A stretch of DNA of 64,000 nt from Bicyclus anynana (Eukaryota > Arthropoda > Insecta > Lepidoptera > Nymphalidae). This document shows, piece by piece, positions 28,001 through 36,300 of the stretch. The notes beneath the pieces were generated by a model. That model was not told where the DNA came from. It searched no databases and was given only the letters and a program-made list of their open reading frames with translations. The stretch covers positions 2,547,001 to 2,611,000 of the forward strand of contig NC_069100.1 in the NCBI RefSeq assembly GCF_947172395.1, written 5' to 3'. The number at the start of each line of letters is the position of its first letter. Within the stretch, counting starts at the first letter, position 1. Position numbers and translations under genes: made by a program.

Positions 28001-28311
28001 TACGTGAAAGGTTCGCATTAGTGAAATTTAACACCAATAAGCTCAAATCGACTAACGGAGTCCTTAAAAAACTCTTTTTATGGCACATTACAGTCGCTGA
28101 AAACACAACACGTGGCATAAAATCACTGAACGGTGACAACATTTTCCATGAAAAGGCGTGCGAAGACGGCAGTCTTTGCAAATAATGGCCGACCGCCGCG
28201 CCGGTCGTCGTCCTCCCGTAATGCGCCATTTTGACAAAAAATAACACAGCCATTCATCAAATTACACGACACAATTTCGTAACACTGTGATTTATTTTCA
28301 AAACTTACCAT
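9508..28311 (-). CDS. tsr: Cofilin / actin-depolymerizing factor (twinstar), 4 coding exons, complete
   Basis: Coding exons in order are 28309-28311 (ATG only), 11675-11865, 10522-10653 and 9508-9628, in total 447 bp or 148 aa plus TAA, the same length as Drosophila Twinstar. Junctions are ATG|GTAAGT, then TTTTCCAG|GCGTCT; TGCAG|GTAA joins A-TATGGG to make Arg65; TCTAG|GTGAG joins C-TCATTC to make Ser109. The product begins MASGVTVSDACKTTYEEI and fills the single ADF-homology domain. Ser3 is the conserved inhibitory LIM-kinase site. The FLMSWCPDTAKVKKKMLYS stretch matches the actin-binding helix, and the C-terminus is EEKLRATDRQ. The protein severs and depolymerizes actin filaments in the cytoplasm. 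The gene neighbours URB2 on the same strand but shows no functional link to it. The oddity is the intron of 16,443 bp after the bare start codon, packed with repeats. The identification rests on near-identical family sequence. Confidence 0.97.
9738..10024 (+). repeat. Dispersed repeat of about 290 bp, copy 1 (cofilin intron 3)
   Basis: It matches 38839-39135 along its whole length in the same orientation, from 'gacctcttataataaa' to 'gtgcatccactttttaatag'. An internal inverted pair ('caaattcaacct..aaggattgag'/'aaggttgaatttg') is visible. The class is unknown. Confidence 0.75.
10201..10435 (-). mobile_element. SINE-A copy rearranged around a palindrome
   Basis: The tail is inverted and the body shows the family words 'cacggccgaagcctccca' and 'aaacctcaatcagcccagcc'. 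It lies in the cofilin intron between exons 3 and 4. A perfect palindrome at 10261-10333 (35-bp arms, loop TAG) replaces part of the normal SINE sequence. Confidence 0.75.
10745..10825 (+). mobile_element. RTE-like LINE 3' fragment
   Basis: The 'gatgtttggaagtccataaaaaaggcctat...' end and the following TGATGATGG-type tail match the 3' ends at 63300 and elsewhere. Confidence 0.55.
11073..11283 (+). mobile_element. SINE-B, head missing
   Basis: The body runs from 'aagaaattaaatatcac' to 'aatgatgatga', in line with the copy at 7871. It lies in the cofilin intron between exons 2 and 3. Confidence 0.7.
11483..11657 (+). mobile_element. Non-autonomous Helitron next to the cofilin exon 2 donor
   Basis: It begins A|TC (11483) with the family 5' end 'tctatactaatattataaag' and ends gCTAG|T at 11657. 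The insertion between A and T fits Helitrons. Its end is only 15 bp from the GT donor (11673-11674) of cofilin exon 2. Confidence 0.7.
11960..12172 (+). mobile_element. Non-autonomous Helitron
   Basis: It begins A|TCACACTAAGATTATAAAGG and ends gggcgtccgCTAG. It lies in the large cofilin intron, 95 bp upstream of exon 2. Confidence 0.75.
13397..13724 (+). mobile_element. SINE-A, best full-length copy
   Basis: The tRNA-like head has box A 'gtggcgcagtggtatgcg' and box B 'gggttcgatccccgg'. The body contains 'gccgtggctagttaccacc', 'ggtacgtc'-type words and 'agcgttccggtac'. The tail is 'tcacttaccatcaggtgaga...' and ends in an A-run. Other copies occur at 5965, 10201, 30880, 32520, 33796, 35838, 45303, 48872, 50160 and 55588. 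It resembles SINEs known from nymphalid butterflies. Confidence 0.85.
13927..14143 (-). mobile_element. Non-autonomous Helitron
   Basis: On the minus strand it runs from TC (14142-14143) to CTAG (13927-13930), with the A|TC...CTAG|T context. The body holds 'tttcacaaatcccacggg' and 'ttccattccaaatttcagcc', shared with all copies. Confidence 0.8.
14739..14809. repeat. Inverted repeat, 18-bp arms (cagaggcacaattatccg)
   Basis: CAGAGGCACAATTATCCG at 14739-14756 is the inverse of 14792-14809. A single arm recurs at about 38550-38567, so the arm is a repeat terminus rather than a local accident. Confidence 0.7.
15330..15424 (+). mobile_element. RTE-like LINE fragment hosting a SINE
   Basis: Words such as 'caacgagtcgcaaagatgaa' and 'gtggactgacgatatcaa' match the coding 3' region of the LINE at 63110-63260. 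The SINE-B at 15425-15681 interrupts it. Confidence 0.6.
15425..15681 (-). mobile_element. SINE-B with a 15-bp target-site duplication
   Basis: ACGATATCAATATAT occurs at 15410-15424 and again at 15682-15696, directly flanking the element. Box B appears as 'ccggattagaaccc' on the plus strand. A perfect 15-bp duplication is the signature of LINE-mediated retroposition. Confidence 0.85.
16555..16705 (+). mobile_element. RTE-like LINE 3' fragment
   Basis: It matches the C-terminal coding end ('gctggaatggtgaccccgca', 'gcagtgttggtcgacccc') and ends in a TGATGATAA tail. It is decayed. Confidence 0.65.
17131..17615. repeat. Large foldback element, about 200-bp inverted arms
   Basis: The left arm 17131-17335 is matched by the inverse of 17427-17615 with few differences ('gaaagtgccggccaac', 'aatagctaatatggcataaa', 'ttatttccatacattttgtc'). 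Within it, the words 'ccatacatttt..', 'gccaa.aaaaaaa' and 'ccatttggagcaatag' recur about 155 bp apart, so each arm descends from a shorter duplicated unit. It lies in cofilin intron 1. The type (MITE or foldback transposon) is not settled. Confidence 0.85.
18120..18629. mobile_element. Two Helitron copies in inverted orientation
   Basis: A minus-strand copy (about 18120-18332) meets plus-strand copy material (about 18335-18629, ending cgtccgCTAG). They face at their 5' ends around 'taggataggatgagtcctcc'. The plus-strand part seems itself to contain two partial units. Confidence 0.65.
19065..19245 (-). mobile_element. GGGATGATGAC MITE, truncated copy
   Basis: It shares 'tttttcagggatccg', 'taaatccctgtagctccgaaag' and the end 'gtcatcatccc' with 1233-1459. 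One end is missing. Confidence 0.7.
19625..19870 (+). mobile_element. RTE-like LINE 3' end, divergent subfamily
   Basis: One frame (19659-19862) encodes a 67-residue stretch with the family's RPRTSKRSVGRP motif and ends VQQWMDTS, compared with VQQWTSIG in the other copies. It is followed by GATGATTG. The differences suggest a separate subfamily. Confidence 0.7.
19900..20225 (-). mobile_element. SINE-D, tRNA-like head at the right end
   Basis: On the minus strand the head reads as 'tgcctcgttgcctcaatggt...' with box B 'gggttcgaaacc'. The body has 'cccacttcggagtgaaatgg'. Related pieces are at 7330, 31815, 33765 and 56215. Confidence 0.55.
20518..20835 (-). mobile_element. RTE-like LINE 3' end
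   Basis: On the minus strand frames covering 20502-20824 encode the family C-terminus: SLRDRIRNEE, TKVTDIAQRVAKLKWQWAG, then a VQQW-type end. The frame is broken. Confidence 0.8.
21211..21478 (+). mobile_element. SINE-C with duplicated tail
   Basis: The head is 'gtggcgcagtgtgtagtgac' with box B 'gggttcgattcccac'. The body ends in 'taagtatatttatttattta'. The tail is repeated just after it (about 21479-21590), with 'aaaattaaataaa' and 'agtgagga.gaattagtaa' twice. A head fragment recurs at 58440 and near 10855. Confidence 0.65.
21990..22640 (+). repeat. Repeat block with a 47-nt poly-T tract and a ~130-bp tandem array
   Basis: It begins with 'accgacttccaaaaaggagg', a common lepidopteran repeat start. 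A run of about 47 T (22041-22087) follows. Then 'gatgagaac.ttccacc.a.atgg.ttgtga' occurs about 130 bp apart (22406, 22536), with an earlier related unit around 22300. I see no coding. Confidence 0.65.
22795..23085. repeat. Foldback element, about 120-bp arms, 47-nt loop
   Basis: Bases 22795-22918 are the near-exact inverse of 22966-23085 ('gcaccgccttcaaactgatc', 'ggtagcacgtaggtaagatg'). A single-armed relative is at 46300-46480. It lies in cofilin intron 1. Confidence 0.9.
23660..23863 (-). mobile_element. Non-autonomous Helitron, 3' end truncated
   Basis: The minus-strand 5' end TCCTACTAATATTATAAA is intact at 23863. The CTAG end is lost after 'cccgcgac'. Confidence 0.75.
25640..25803 (+). 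mobile_element. Decayed RTE-like LINE 3' fragment
   Basis: It shows weakly preserved words ('gatgcaggttgcaggcggct', 'agaagtccccacaaa', 'catcctctgatacaatgata') in the family's order. Confidence 0.45.
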
Positions 28312-28440
28312 TTTTTGATGTTAAAACACGTAAAAATTCCAACACTAAACTTCACTGACTCCACGACAACGGTGACCGGAACGACACTGATTTGTAAAGT
28401 TGGCTAAACGTAACTTCCAGTCGGCCAATCAGCGCATGTG
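28312..28440 (-). promoter_or_regulatory. tsr: Cofilin 5' UTR and core promoter region
   Basis: Upstream of the ATG on the minus strand are two TCAGTG initiator-like motifs (28385-28390 and 28353-28358), which would give 5' UTRs of about 45-80 nt. A GGCCAATCAGCGC CCAAT box (inverted relative to the gene) sits near 28423-28435. No TATA box is evident. The start site is inferred only from motifs. Confidence 0.45.
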
Positions 28441-29865
28441 TCAAAATTATCAAAATGAGTCAACACAGCACCTTTTATTAACGAGTTCTAAATTGAAATT
28501 ACAACAATATTATGGAATGTTTAGGAGTGCTAATAAAAATCGTTTTCAATATTTATATTTAACAAATAGGATCGTAACCAAAAATTTAAATATATTAATA
28601 TTTTAACCAGATGTCACAAGTTGACAACTTTTCAAAATACCAGTCGCTCTGATGGAGTTCATAATATTACTACAGAAATAAATAGAACTTGTTTTATTTA
28701 AAGGAAGTTCAGTCACCAAGAGATTAGATAAATACGTATTTCTTTTCAGCGTTACGAAGTAAAAAGTCGCTCTTCACGTTTGAATACTACTTGAAGAGTG
28801 AGTCACCGATGAGGATAAAATTTAGCCAATGAGCGTCGAGTATTCAATAAATGTCCATATATGGACTGGCGGAAACAGCCGTAAAATACTATGGCCGTTC
28901 GAATTAACGCGGGTAATTTTGCATAACATCATTATATTTTTATTTACTTAATGATAGCGTTGTTTACTTTTTATATACCGCTATACATTTTAATATAAAG
29001 TAAACTTTAGTACTGTGAAACCAACGACATTATATTGTACCTGTGAGAAACAATAACTAAGGTGATAACTTCTTTCTTTCAATGCAATGCGTCTACTACA
29101 TCATAAATTTATTTATTCTCTATTCTGAGTTACTTTTATTAAAAGCTCAATTAAGTTTTAAATTTACTATAATAACTATCAATTAACATCCAACACGGAT
29201 CACTTTTAAAAAAAAACATGAAGCATCTATGGTTACTATTTTATAAACACGACATGAAAAATTACGTGTGTTCTATAAAAAAAAACACCCTTCCATGTAA
29301 TTTGATGTTGATTGAGTCATAATATTGACTATAATCAAATAATAAGATAGTGATTCCTATCTTCATATTATTTTGTCCATATAAGGACTTATCAGTCGAC
29401 GCTGTACTTCAACTTTAGACAGAGGTCATTACCTACTGTATTTATCTACGAGTATGTTCTTATATTGTAGGTACTTTTAGTTTACATACCTACTCCCAAC
29501 ATGGGTTTAGCTACTGTTCCTTTATTTAAAAACCAGCCAAGTGCGTGTCGGGTCACGCGCAGCTTAGGGTTCCGTAGATTAAGTTAGACTTTACCCCTAT
29601 GTAATGCAAAAATACCGATAACCATACACCATGGGATAGACGATGGAAAATTCATCCTCACTTTGCATGTTTGGAAGGAACCAAAAAAAATTTTTCTAGG
29701 GTTCCTTCTTTGGAACGGGAACCACGCGGGTGAAACCGCGCGGCGTCAGATAGTCCCATATAAAATACCATTCCATTTATTATTTATATTTTTGGTATAT
29801 TATGACTCGAATTCTATCACAATAGTTGTTGCTACTCGTCGATAAAAAAAAAGTTATATAAATTA
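28441..29865. other. Intergenic, cofilin promoter to URB2 3' end
   Basis: No gene or clear repeat family was recognised until the Helitron at 29866. Reading frames are short and AT-rich. Confidence 0.5.
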
Positions 29866-30233
29866 CTAGCAGACGCCCGCGTGGAATTTAGTTTTTCACA
29901 AATCCCTCGGGAACCATGGATTTTTTCGGGATAAAAAGTAGCCTATGTGTTAATCCATGCTATAATATATCTCAATACCAAATTTCAGCTAATTCGGTTC
30001 AGTAGTCGAGGCGTGAAAGAGTAACAAACATTCATATCATTAAAATCATCAGTTTTCGCAAATCTCGGGAAACCATTGATTTATACGGGATAAAAAGTAG
30101 CCTATGTGTTAATCCTGAGTAAAATCCATTTCCATTCCAAATGTTAGCCAAATAGTTTCAGTAGTAGCGGCGTTAAAAAGTAACATACATCCAAACATCC
30201 ATACAAACTTTCGCGTTTATAATATTAGTAGGA
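29866..30233 (-). mobile_element. Helitron with partially duplicated body, just past URB2
   Basis: On the minus strand it begins TC (30232-30233) and ends CTAG (29866-29869). The body module ('aaaccat.gattt', 'gtagcctatgtgttaatcc') occurs twice in the same orientation. Its edge is about 50 bp beyond the URB2 poly(A) signal. Confidence 0.75.
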
Positions 30234-30285
30234 TTATATTCCAATTTAAAGAAGATAAAAAAAGACCACACATACCACTTAAAAG

Positions 30286-30291
30286 TTTATT
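30286..30291 (-). terminator. URB2 poly(A) signal
   Basis: AATAAA on the minus strand lies only about 20 nt after the URB2 stop codon. This implies a very short 3' UTR. Confidence 0.65.
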
Positions 30292-30311
30292 AAATCAATA
30301 ATTGTAAAATA

Positions 30312-33300
30312 TTAAGCATTACCAACATATTTATGGTATCTTTTGTACATTGTATACATGTTTGTCATGGTAGTTTGTCCAACGAGCCCAGCCATGTTTC
30401 TCTTCAGGAATGCCATGGCGTATGTAGAATCGGATACTTGTATGAGGAGAGATATGGAGTTCTCTATGTGCTGCCTCACGATTTTGGGTGGTGGGTTATT
30501 CTCTAGCCAGGTGCAGAAGTCGGCGACCGCGTATGCTGCTATACGAGACACGTGGGACTTGCGTTTGCATATTGATTGTGTTAATCTGTAAAACAAAACA
30601 TTTTAAATATTTATTTATTAACTAACAGCGTTTAACAAAATATGTACAGAAAATATAAATTTAACAATAATAAGTCCACATACAGTTACAAATAAAGTTA
30701 CAATACAAAGTAGGTATATTAATAAGTTAATCACATATAAGAAAAATAGTATAAAAGTTATTTAAAAATTCGCAAGTTGAATGTAAGGGAATGAGCGTGA
30801 GAGTGTGTGTGTGAGTCGGTGTGTGTGCGTGTTTGTGTGTGTGTGTGTGCGACAATATGGAAAACAAGCAGTACATTTTTTTTAAGTTGGTCCTTGACTA
30901 CAATCTCACCAGATAGTAAGTGATGATGCAATCTAAGATGGATGCGGAGATTTTTAGTTGGTGGGAGGCTTCGGACGTGGCTTGCTAACACTCTACCCTA
31001 TTACAAAGACGTACCGCTAAGCGATTTAGCGTTCCGGTACGATGCCGTGTAGAAACCGAAAGGGCTGTGGATTTCATTCTACTCCTATCAAGTTAGCTCG
31101 CTTCCATCTTAGATTACATCATCACTATCATATCATATAATATCTGGTGAGAATGTAATCAAGGGCTAACTTGTATAAAAAAAGCGGGAATAACTTTCAA
31201 AATTTTAAAAACATGTTCTGTCTGTTCGCGCTAATCTCCGAAACTAATTAAGTTAATCAATAAATTTTCACAGGTATAGTTATTCTACTTGATTAAGGCT
31301 AAGTTCCAGTAAGCGATTAGAATATCGAAAATACTACACTGTAGGGATATGGTAGGGTAGGGTGTAAGGTAGGTAGTAGGGTAAAATTACACTCTTATTA
31401 AATAGTAAATAAATAAATAATACGTACTTTTCGATAGAATGCGCCATATCGGCTAGCTTGTATTCCGCGGCTTGGTCCATGTCGCTCTGCGAGGTGGAGC
31501 GCTCGCATAGACACTGCACCAGCGCCTTGTAGCACTGCATGTAACACTGCCACCTGGAATAGGGCAGTTGAATCATATCGTCGGTCTAGATGTGATAGCT
31601 CGTACGTGTAAACTGACGAACTTTACAGGAGAGACAAGAAACATCTTTTAGGTATCGTTTTTTAATGTACGTACTACAAGATATTTACGGGCTACCACCG
31701 GAAAAGCTGTTTAAAGCTTTCTGCATCAAAATCAATTTTTACCAAAAATTGTTAGTTACGAGGTATCACATCTATAAATTATCTTATAAATTATCTGCCA
31801 AATTATCTTGTCATATTTTGGCGCGCAGAACCACCATGCTATTCCAATGCGTATTTTTTTTAAGCTTAAAGAAAAGCTAAATATTTAACAATTTGACCCA
31901 AATCGCGGAACCCAGGACCTTGTAATCCAAAGCCACAAAAAAAAATATTTTAGTCAAATCTTACCTATCTTCCAATAATTCCTCCCGAGATAGTAGCAAA
32001 TTGTTCAATATGGCAACACAGCCGTAGTATATGGTGACGAACCCTTGCCACGCGATTTCGCACCTTGTGTCCATGACCTCACGGCCGAGAATGAAGTGCA
32101 TCAAGTGGTTCACCTCAAACACTGAGTCTAGGAATTTGTAGTCTAGTGACATCTGGAAGTTAAATGTTCACAAAATTATTGGCGTCACATTGGCAATTTT
32201 TTTTCTTCTGAGATTCGCCCAAATAAAAATAATAAAATAATATTGGAAATTTAATGAATTAATGATAAGGTCTTTATGCTGAAAAGAACTTGTAATTAGT
32301 AGTTAATTTCAAGTTCGACCAATTATTATCACCACTATTTATAGTGATAATAAATGATAAAATCTATTATTACCTGACATTTTGAATGTGCTTATAAACT
32401 AAGCTAAATTGATTTTTTTTAATAATCTAAGCCTTAATATCTCCACGTTAAATGGAAAAAAAAAATCTATTAGCGTGTGCGGATCGAATTCATGATATCT
32501 CAGTGTTGATTCTTTCTATTTTTTTTTATTCTTTACAAGTTAGCCCTTGACTACAATCTCACCTGATGGTAAGTGATGATGCAATCAAAGCTGGAAGCGG
32601 GCTAACTTGTTAGAAGGAGGATGAAAATCCACACCCCTTTCCGGTTTGTACACGACATTGTACCGGAACGCTAAATCGCTTGCCGGTACGTCTTTGCCGG
32701 TAGGGTGGTAACTAGCCACGGCCGAAGCCTCCCACCACTTCTGGCCCCTTTTGAGGCTTAAAAGAGAGTTCCAAGAGTTTACTAGTTAAAACATGTTTTT
32801 TTTTCTGATCATATCCTAAATAGTTCCTCAGCAGAGTCAAAGATCTGCCAAAATTGACCAAAGACATCTTCTGAGAGACCTTGACTTGAAGTTGTCATAA
32901 CCTCAGAATGTTGCTATAGCGTCTTTGAGATTTGTCTGTGAATAAAATTTCACAGAGTATAAAAAGATATTATTATTCATAGAAAATTACCTTTTTCGCC
33001 GCCAAAATAACTTCAGACAGTATATCCAATTCATAACGTAGCAACTCGCAAATCGAATCATCAACTTTAAATATCTTTATCGGCTCTTCATCCTTGACTC
33101 TGGTATTCACAATTTGCATTTCGTCATCGTCATCTTGCGTGACGTCATTGCCGCCATTTTGTACACAGCCGTAGTGTTGCTGTATCCAAAATCTAACGTT
33201 TTTGGTAGTTCTCATTATCAATTTTGTCAGGCTAACACATTTCGGCTCAATTATGTTGGCTTTCAAACAGCTCTGCCATAGATATTTGGATACTTTCCGT

Positions 33301-36300
33301 AATGTCAACTGTGTATTGGTTATATCTGGATTTTTCAATATTAGTGATGGTTTCTGAAAAATATCATAATTTACTGTTTAAAAACCTGAACTGGTGTTTA
33401 TACTTAAAATAAAAATGTAACAGGTCAAATTCTGTACATTGAATATATTTTGAAAATTTTAGTTAAAGGGCATTATTTAATTGATACTGAAGTCAAAATT
33501 TTTTTTTTTTCATTTTTTGTCTGTCTGTCCGTATTTTTGTTGACCGTGCGTCACGCTGATATTACTGAATGAATTCAAATGAAACTTGGCACGATTTGAG
33601 ACCATAATACATAATATTTTTTACACATACACCTTTCTAATCTTTAATCACTCTATTTATTGCAGAAACTGGATTAAAATCCGTATAAGTATAATAGTTT
33701 TAACAAAACAAGAACTAAAAAGGAAAGAAAGGTTTGCTCAATATTCCTTAACCTAGGGCTCTAATACAGAATCCTGCGACCAATGAGGCAGTCTTTTTAT
33801 ATTCTTTACAAGTTAGCCCATGACTACAATCTCATCTGATGGTGAGTGATGATGCAATCTATGGAAGCGGGCTAACTAATTAGGAGGATGAAAATCCACA
33901 CCCCTTTCGGTTTCTACACGACATCGTACCGGAACGCTAAATCGCTTGACGGTACGTCATTGCCGGTAGGGTGGTAACTAGCCACGGCCGGAGCCTCCCA
34001 CCAACCAACCCAGGACCTCCGTCTAGTAAATCCACAGCACATACCACTGCGCCACGGAGGCCGTCGAAAAGAATGGTCTGAATGTGATTAAAATCTTACC
34101 TTTAATAAAGCCAAAGAAGAGAGTTGCCCCACAAAATGCGTATTAAAACATTCCACAGTCGACAGTTCACTCAAAAACTTCAAAGTGATTGCAATTTCAT
34201 CCATACAATTATTAGCGATTTTCTCCGTCAAGTATATCAAAATCAATCTATTACCGACACATTGCCATATTTTTTGAAATAATTTGTCTTTGTTTTGGAA
34301 AATTTCATGTGTTTCAAGTTTTTTTATGTAACGCAACGCAACGTTGAGTAGATGTAGCGACTGGTCGACGTGCAGGTTCTTGGATGATGGCCTTTGGATG
34401 GCTTGTATCTGAAAATAAAAAAAAATAATGATAATAAAGCACAAAAATTATTATTAAAAGCCTACAATATAATCATCACTTTATTAACAAAAATGTAGTA
34501 ATGTAAAAAAATATCACAAACACAAAATCTATACTAATATTATTAACAGGAAATATTTAATTGTTTGATATAATTTGTGTGTTTGTATGAAATGAATAGA
34601 CTCCGAAACTACTGAACTGATTTGAAAATTTCTTTCACAGTTCGGAAGCTACACTATCCCTGAGTGTGATAGGCTATATTATATTTCAAAAAAAATTAGG
34701 GATCCTTAGTAAGCTTCTTTGGGTAACTCGGCGACATCTTTTCGTCTGAAACTCCTCAGTGCCTGAAGACGAAAGTCTTCGATCAGTGCGTGTTGCCAGT
34801 GAAGACCTAAGGATCCGAGACTTGGACTAACTATGGGCCTTATAGAAGGCTCAGCGGTCACTCAGCGGGCGATAGAGCGAGCTATGCTTGTATGAGTTTC
34901 TCTGAGTGATCGAATCAGAAATGAGGAGATCCGCAGACGAACCAAAGTCACTGACATAGCTCAGCGAGTCGTGAAGCTGAAGTGGCAATGGGCAGGCCAC
35001 ATACTTCGAAGAGCCGATGGACGTTGTGGTCCCAAGGAGCTGGAATGGCGACCCCGCACCGGTAAACGCAGTGTTGGTCGACCCCCCACTAGGTGGACCG
35101 AGGCTATCCAACAGGTTGCAGGGAGCCGCTGGATGTTGGCGGTTCGAGACCGTTTTGTTTGGAAGTCCATGCAAGAGGCCTATGTCCAGCAGTGGACATC
35201 CATCCACTGATAATGATGATAATGATGATCAGATGTTTATGTGTTAATGCAACTAGTTTTTTCAGTGCATTTTAAGAAAATAAATAAAGATAAAGATAAA
35301 TATACTTTATTTGCACACCACAAAGACAAAAACAAGTGAAATAAAAAAACAAATTAAGAAGAGATCAGCATACAAAAGGCGGCCTTATCGCTAAGTAGCG
35401 ATTTCTTCCAGGCAACCTTCGGTTTAGGAAAACTTAAGGACATCAGCAGGTGGCGTAAAACAAAAATAACCATAGTATTAGTAATACACATACATACAAA
35501 TAATTTACATCCTAATACATAAACAATATTACACAAATACCTACAATAATGAATAAAATACATATCAAAATATACTAATAAATACCTTATATTGAAAAAA
35601 AAATAATATATACAGATCGTCTTTACTGCACCAGATAATGAGTCTTTACGGCATTTTTAAAAATGTCCAGTGTCTAACGGCCAAAGGAAAACGTCGTGAG
35701 GAAACCTGCATACCTGAGAATTTTCTCAATTCTCAACGTGTGAAATATTATTTAGCCTAACCCCTCTCACTCTGAGAAGAGACTCGTGCTCAACAGCGAG
35801 CCGACGTTAATGTTGATGATGATGGTACTTTTTTTTTACAAGCTAGCCCTTAACTGCAATCTCACCTGATGGTAAGTGATGATGCAATTTAAGATGGAAG
35901 CGGGCTAACTTGTTAGGGGAAGGATGAAAATCCACACCCCTTTAGTCAATTTGTCAATTTAATGTAATTTGATAGAATTGTATCAACACTATAAGAAAAT
36001 GCATGTTACTTACAGCGTTTTGTATGAAGAAATCCAGCCCAGACAACAGACAATCCATTTTCTCAATTTCTTTTGGATCATTTGATTCACAGTACATCAA
36101 GAGTGATAAAGAATAAGCCCCCATTGCATTTAACGCAGGTGCTGCATCTTTAGGTTTTTTCTTAATAATTGGTACACATATACTTGGTGGAAAGACAGTG
36201 TTGCCAGCGTCTTCATATACAATACTACTAAAATCGATATCTTTAAATGAATGCAGCATTGCTTTATTTAATTTGTCTTGCAGATGCGCTAGGATCGATC

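Larger units (their letters stand above)
12200..28300. other. Large first intron of cofilin: content summary
   Basis: This is the bulk of the intron at 11866-28308. It carries SINE-A, B, C and D copies, RTE-like fragments, several Helitrons, two long foldback repeats and a 47-nt poly-T tract. The stretch at about 24060-27450 is mostly unrecognised and has no coding exon I could support on either strand. The last kilobase before exon 1 (27460-28300) is more GC-rich, as expected near a promoter. Confidence 0.6.

Noticed and set aside
30758..30991. Minus-strand frame with His/Thr/Ser runs
   Set aside because: It translates a (GT)n microsatellite next to a SINE-A.
34851..35275. Overlapping frames of 60-118 aa as a host gene
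   Set aside because: They match the repeated RTE-like LINE C-terminus found at about ten sites here.
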